A stretch of 12,264 nucleotides of DNA from Geothermobacter sp964441925 (lineage in GTDB: Bacteria > Desulfobacterota > Desulfuromonadia > Desulfuromonadales > Geothermobacteraceae): assembly GCA_964441925.1 (NCBI GenBank), contig CAYTVY010000077.1, forward strand, positions 1-12,264, written 5' to 3'. Made by a program: the position numbers and the translations under genes. Under the pieces are notes generated by a model. It searched no databases, was not told the DNA's origin, and saw only the letters and a program-made list of their open reading frames with translations. Positions 8,756 through 12,264 of the stretch are shown here, one piece after another; the first letter of the stretch is position 1; every line of letters starts with the position of its first letter.

Positions 8756-10402
8756 ATGGTTCTGGCCGCTTCCGAAGGCTGGAAGGCGCAGCCGAGCCGT
8801 CGGCACCTGGCCTGGTTTCTGCTGGTCAGGATCGCCGTCATCACCATCTTTCTCGGCGGCGCCATCTTCTTCCAGCTCAGGGAAGGCATGGCCGGGGCGG
8901 ATCCGGCTCTCGGTTACCTCTACGGCCTGATCGCGGCCTCCTATCTGCATGCCCTGGCTTCGGCGCTCTCCCTGCCGCGGCTGCGCAATCTGACCTTTTT
9001 CACCCAGACACAGGTCGCCTGGGATCTGCTCTTCTGTTTCTGTCTGATCTATGTGACCGGCGGCGTCGAAAGCCTCTTCTCCTTCAGTTTCGTCTTCGTC
9101 ATCATCGCCGCCAGCGTCTTCTTCAGCTGGCGGGACATCCTGCTGGTCGCCTCGGCCTCGGCCATTCTCTACGGGGGACTGGTCGATTTCCAGTATTACG
9201 GTCAGCTTCCGGTCCTGCCGGCCCTGACGATGCCGCAGGAGGTCACCGGAGCGCAGGCCTTCTCGTCGATCTTCGTCCATGTCACCGGTTTTCTGCTCAC
9301 CGCGCTGCTCTGTGCCACTCTGGCCGAACGCTGGCGGCGCAGCGAACGGGCCTTGCAGGCGCAGAAGATCGACTATGACGAACTCGAGGCCCTGAACCGG
9401 GTGATTCTCGAGAACATCAGCAGCGGCCTGATGATCGTCAACGAGCAGGGGCGCATCCGTTCCTTCAACCGGGCGGCGGAACAGATCACGGGGTTCTCCC
9501 TGCAGCAGGTCTACAACCGGGAGGTCCGGGAACTCTTCCCCACCCTCGATGTCTTCGGCGAGGCCGGTTACCGGACCCGGCAGCGGGCCGAGGCCGAGAT
9601 CGTCGATGCCGACGGCCAGGTGCGCACCCTCGGCTACGCCGCCAGTCTGATCCGCGATCCGCAGCAGCGGCTGCTGGGGCTGCTGGTCTCCTTTCAGGAC
9701 CTGACGCAGGTCAAACAGATGGAGGAGCGGTTGCGCCGGGCCGACCGGCTGGCGGCCGTCGGCCGGCTCGCTTCGGCGATGGCGCACGAGATCCGCAATC
9801 CCCTGGCCTCGATCAGCGGGTCGGTGCAGCTGCTGATGGAAGGAGCGCATGTCAGTGACGAGGACCGGCAGTTGATGGGGATCGTGGTTCGCGAGGCCGA
9901 CCGGCTGAGCGGACTGCTGACCGATTTCCTTGCCTATGCCCGGCCGAAGAAGCCCCAGCCCGAGGCCTGCGACCTGCGGCAGTTGCTCGGCGAGGCACAG
10001 CAGGTCTGCCGGTCCGATCCGCGTTTTGCCGCCGTCGAGGTTGAGATCTCCTGCCCGGAAGGCACCCGTTTTCTGCTCGACCACGACCAGATCCGGCAGG
10101 TGGTCTGGGATCTGCTGATCAACGCCGCCGAGGCGATGCAGGGCCGGGGGCGCATTCGTGTCAGCGTCGATCCGGATCCGGGCGAAATCGTCGTCGAGGA
10201 CGACGGCCCCGGGGTGCCGGAAGAATTGCGGGAGAGGATTTTCGAGCCCTTCTTCACCACCAAGGCGGGAGGCACCGGGCTCGGCCTGGCGACGGTGCAC
10301 GGCATCGTCGAGGCCCATGGCGGGCAGCTGACCGTCGACCGGGGAACCTTGGGCGGGGCCTGCTTTCGCATCCTGCTCGGCCGGCAGGCCGTCTTGAACT
10401 GA
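8756..10402 (+). CDS. pilS: Pilus sensor histidine kinase PilS
   Basis: This membrane kinase phosphorylates PilR; in Pseudomonas, PilS senses pilin levels in the membrane. The 548-residue product has six predicted membrane spans in the first 195 residues (about 18-40, 53-72, 85-101, 107-124, 128-143 and 170-192). A PAS domain (about 214-320) starts in ILENISSGLMIVNEQGRI. HisKA carries the phospho-acceptor His344 in AHEIRNPLAS. The ATPase domain has N-box Asn456, the DDGPG motif (482-486), the FEPFFTTK segment and the GGTGLGLA lid. The start at ATG 8756 has only a weak site (GGGATC), so coupling to pilC 12 bases upstream is likely. Another NtrB-like kinase is possible from domains alone, but position and six spans favour PilS. 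Confidence 0.93.
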   Translation: MVLAASEGWKAQPSRRHLAWFLLVRIAVITIFLGGAIFFQLREGMAGADPALGYLYGLIAASYLHALASALSLPRLRNLTFFTQTQVAWDLLFCFCLIYVTGGVESLFSFSFVFVIIAASVFFSWRDILLVASASAILYGGLVDFQYYGQLPVLPALTMPQEVTGAQAFSSIFVHVTGFLLTALLCATLAERWRRSERALQAQKIDYDELEALNRVILENISSGLMIVNEQGRIRSFNRAAEQITGFSLQQVYNREVRELFPTLDVFGEAGYRTRQRAEAEIVDADGQVRTLGYAASLIRDPQQRLLGLLVSFQDLTQVKQMEERLRRADRLAAVGRLASAMAHEIRNPLASISGSVQLLMEGAHVSDEDRQLMGIVVREADRLSGLLTDFLAYARPKKPQPEACDLRQLLGEAQQVCRSDPRFAAVEVEISCPEGTRFLLDHDQIRQVVWDLLINAAEAMQGRGRIRVSVDPDPGEIVVEDDGPGVPEELRERIFEPFFTTKAGGTGLGLATVHGIVEAHGGQLTVDRGTLGGACFRILLGRQAVLN

Positions 10403-10454
10403 TCGATGAAAGTGGCTAGTCTGAATCATTCAGCTCGATATACAGGAGGCGACA
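10403..10454 (+). other. pilS-pilR gap with 13-bp palindrome
   Basis: The 52-base gap contains CTGAATCATTCAG (10421-10433), a palindrome around a central C, then AGGAGG at 10444-10449. A convincing promoter was not found. The left half shares CTGAATCA with the MITE terminus, but the similarity is too short to call a remnant. Confidence 0.35.
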
Positions 10455-11846
<1,392 letters not shown>

Positions 11847-11855
11847 GCGCACGTT

Positions 11856-11876
11856 CGGTGACACGGCGTGTCACCG
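11856..11876. promoter_or_regulatory. 9-bp perfect dyad after pilR (PilR site or terminator stem)
   Basis: CGGTGACAC (11856-11864), a 3-base GGC centre and GTGTCACCG (11868-11876) form a perfect inverted repeat ten bases after the pilR stop. No T-tract follows, which argues against an intrinsic terminator. Its centre is about 130 bases upstream of the predicted pilA start site, a normal distance for an NtrC-type enhancer, so a PilR-binding site is possible. The function is inferred from position and symmetry only. Confidence 0.4.
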
Positions 11877-11920
11877 CTGCCGGCCGGGCATGACATGTCC
11901 GGGAACCGGCGATCGTGAAA

Positions 11921-11958
11921 AGCCCCCAAGTCCGCGGGGCTGGGCCGCCTTTAATAAA
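11921..11958 (+). terminator. Weak candidate terminator of pilR transcript
   Basis: AGCCCC (11921-11926) pairs with GGGGCT (11936-11941) across a 9-base loop. The weak T/A-rich tract TTTAATAAAA begins ten bases later at 11950. This is a poor match to a rho-independent terminator because the U-tract is short and displaced, but it is the best candidate between pilR and the pilA promoter. Confidence 0.25.
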
Positions 11959-11969
11959 ACTCCGTGAAC

Positions 11970-11986
11970 TTGGCACCGTCCTTGCT
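11970..11986 (+). promoter_or_regulatory. Sigma54 (-24/-12) promoter of pilA
   Basis: TTGGCACCGTCCTTGCT matches the RpoN consensus closely, with GG at 11972-11973, GC at 11984-11985 and the invariant 10-base interval between them. The predicted start site is near 11997, giving a leader of about 127 nt before the pilA ATG. The activator is most likely PilR, encoded immediately upstream. The prediction rests on the motif and on known PilR-RpoN control of pilA in other bacteria. Confidence 0.9.
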
Positions 11987-11996
11987 GCATTGCAGG

Positions 11997-12123
11997 CTGA
12001 ACGCAAGATGCTAAACTTGTCGGCCGACACGGTCGATGAAATGCAAAGCCCATGAGATTTCATGGATGACCAACCGAGCCCTGAAAGGGATCAATAACCA
12101 GGCAAAAGGAAAGGAGAAGGAAC
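11997..12123 (+). promoter_or_regulatory. Structured 5' leader of pilA
   Basis: The leader of about 127 nt holds a 12-bp palindrome TGTCGGCCGACA (12018-12029) and a stem CCATGA/TCATGG (12050-12055 with 12060-12065, loop GATT). Between them is TGCAAAGCC (12042-12050), which resembles a conserved piece of GEMM-I cyclic-dinucleotide riboswitches. The other GEMM hallmarks are not clearly met. The ribosome binding site AAGGAGAAGG (12111-12120) precedes ATG 12124. The pilA frame upstream of the ATG is closed by TGA at 12082-12084, with no ATG, GTG or TTG between. Confidence 0.45.
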
Positions 12124-12264
12124 ATGCTCAAGAAGTTCCGCAAGAACCAGAAGGGTTTCACCCTCATCGAGCTGCTGATCGTCGTGGCGATCATCGGCAT
12201 CCTGGCCGCCATCGCCATCCCGCAGTTCGCGTCCTATCGGCAGAAGGCCTACAACAGTGCGGCC
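12124..12264 (+). CDS. pilA: Type IV major pilin PilA, 5' part (cut by window end)
   Basis: This is the structural subunit of the pilus. The first 47 codons are present. A short basic leader of 11 residues (MLKKFRKNQKG) ends at the prepilin peptidase site, and mature Phe1 is followed by TLIE with Glu5. The hydrophobic alpha1-N helix of the mature pilin runs to Pro22. The mature sequence then gives Phe24, Tyr27 and Tyr32 in the segment PQFASYRQKAYNSAA, very close to the short geopilins of Geobacter, whose aromatic residues are linked to conductive fibres in some reports. Whether this is a short geopilin (about 60 mature residues) or a long pilin cannot be told because the gene runs off the window. 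AAGGAGAAGG fits the start. Expression should depend on the sigma54 promoter upstream and PilS-PilR. Confidence 0.95.
   Translation, partial: MLKKFRKNQKGFTLIELLIVVAIIGILAAIAIPQFASYRQKAYNSAA

Noticed and set aside
7370..10429. 1019-codon open frame on the minus strand
   Set aside because: It lies opposite pilC and pilS, which have full family motifs; long antisense frames are expected in GC-rich coding DNA, and its translation is low-complexity (rich in Asp, Gly, His, Gln).

Overview
The window is GC-rich DNA from a bacterium that is most likely a member of the Desulfuromonadales (Geobacter/Desulfuromonas-type Desulfobacterota). The evidence is the gene order aroE-pilB-pilT-pilC-pilS-pilR-pilA, all on the + strand, which I recall as the Geobacter pilus locus, and a pilA N-terminus of the short geopilin type. 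No genus is claimed.

Layout. Positions 7-168 hold a 162-bp palindromic element without genes (a MITE), followed by a short untranslated stretch. Then comes a tightly packed housekeeping cluster: rnr (RNase R, about 308-2434), ribF (bifunctional FAD synthetase/riboflavin kinase, 2437-3435) and aroE (shikimate dehydrogenase, 3428-4330). The gene borders are only a few bases apart or overlap. Positions 4331-4644 hold a sigma70-type promoter and a second, oppositely oriented 162-bp copy of the same element, lying in the predicted pilB leader. The type IV pilus block follows: pilB (extension ATPase, 4645-6345), pilT (retraction ATPase, 6375-7514), pilC (inner-membrane platform, 7526-8743), pilS (sensor kinase, 8756-10402), pilR (sigma54 activator, 10455-11846), and the start of pilA (major pilin, from 12124), which runs off the window.

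How it works together. PilB and PilT drive pilus extension and retraction through the PilC platform. PilS phosphorylates PilR, and PilR with RpoN should switch on pilA from a near-consensus -24/-12 promoter at 11970-11986. PilB carries two MshEN-type motifs, which suggests that c-di-GMP controls extension.

The least ordinary feature is the pair of 162-bp elements. Each copy is a full-length imperfect hairpin with 79-nt arms and a 4-nt loop. They share 153 of 162 bases, and each is bounded by its own perfect 5-bp target-site duplication (GTGTC; ATAGA), so they are independent transposition products. One sits a few bases downstream of the predicted pilB start site, at the edge of a 9-bp dyad overlapping the -10 box, so the pilB mRNA should begin with a long hairpin. 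No transposase, tRNA, rRNA or CRISPR array was seen.
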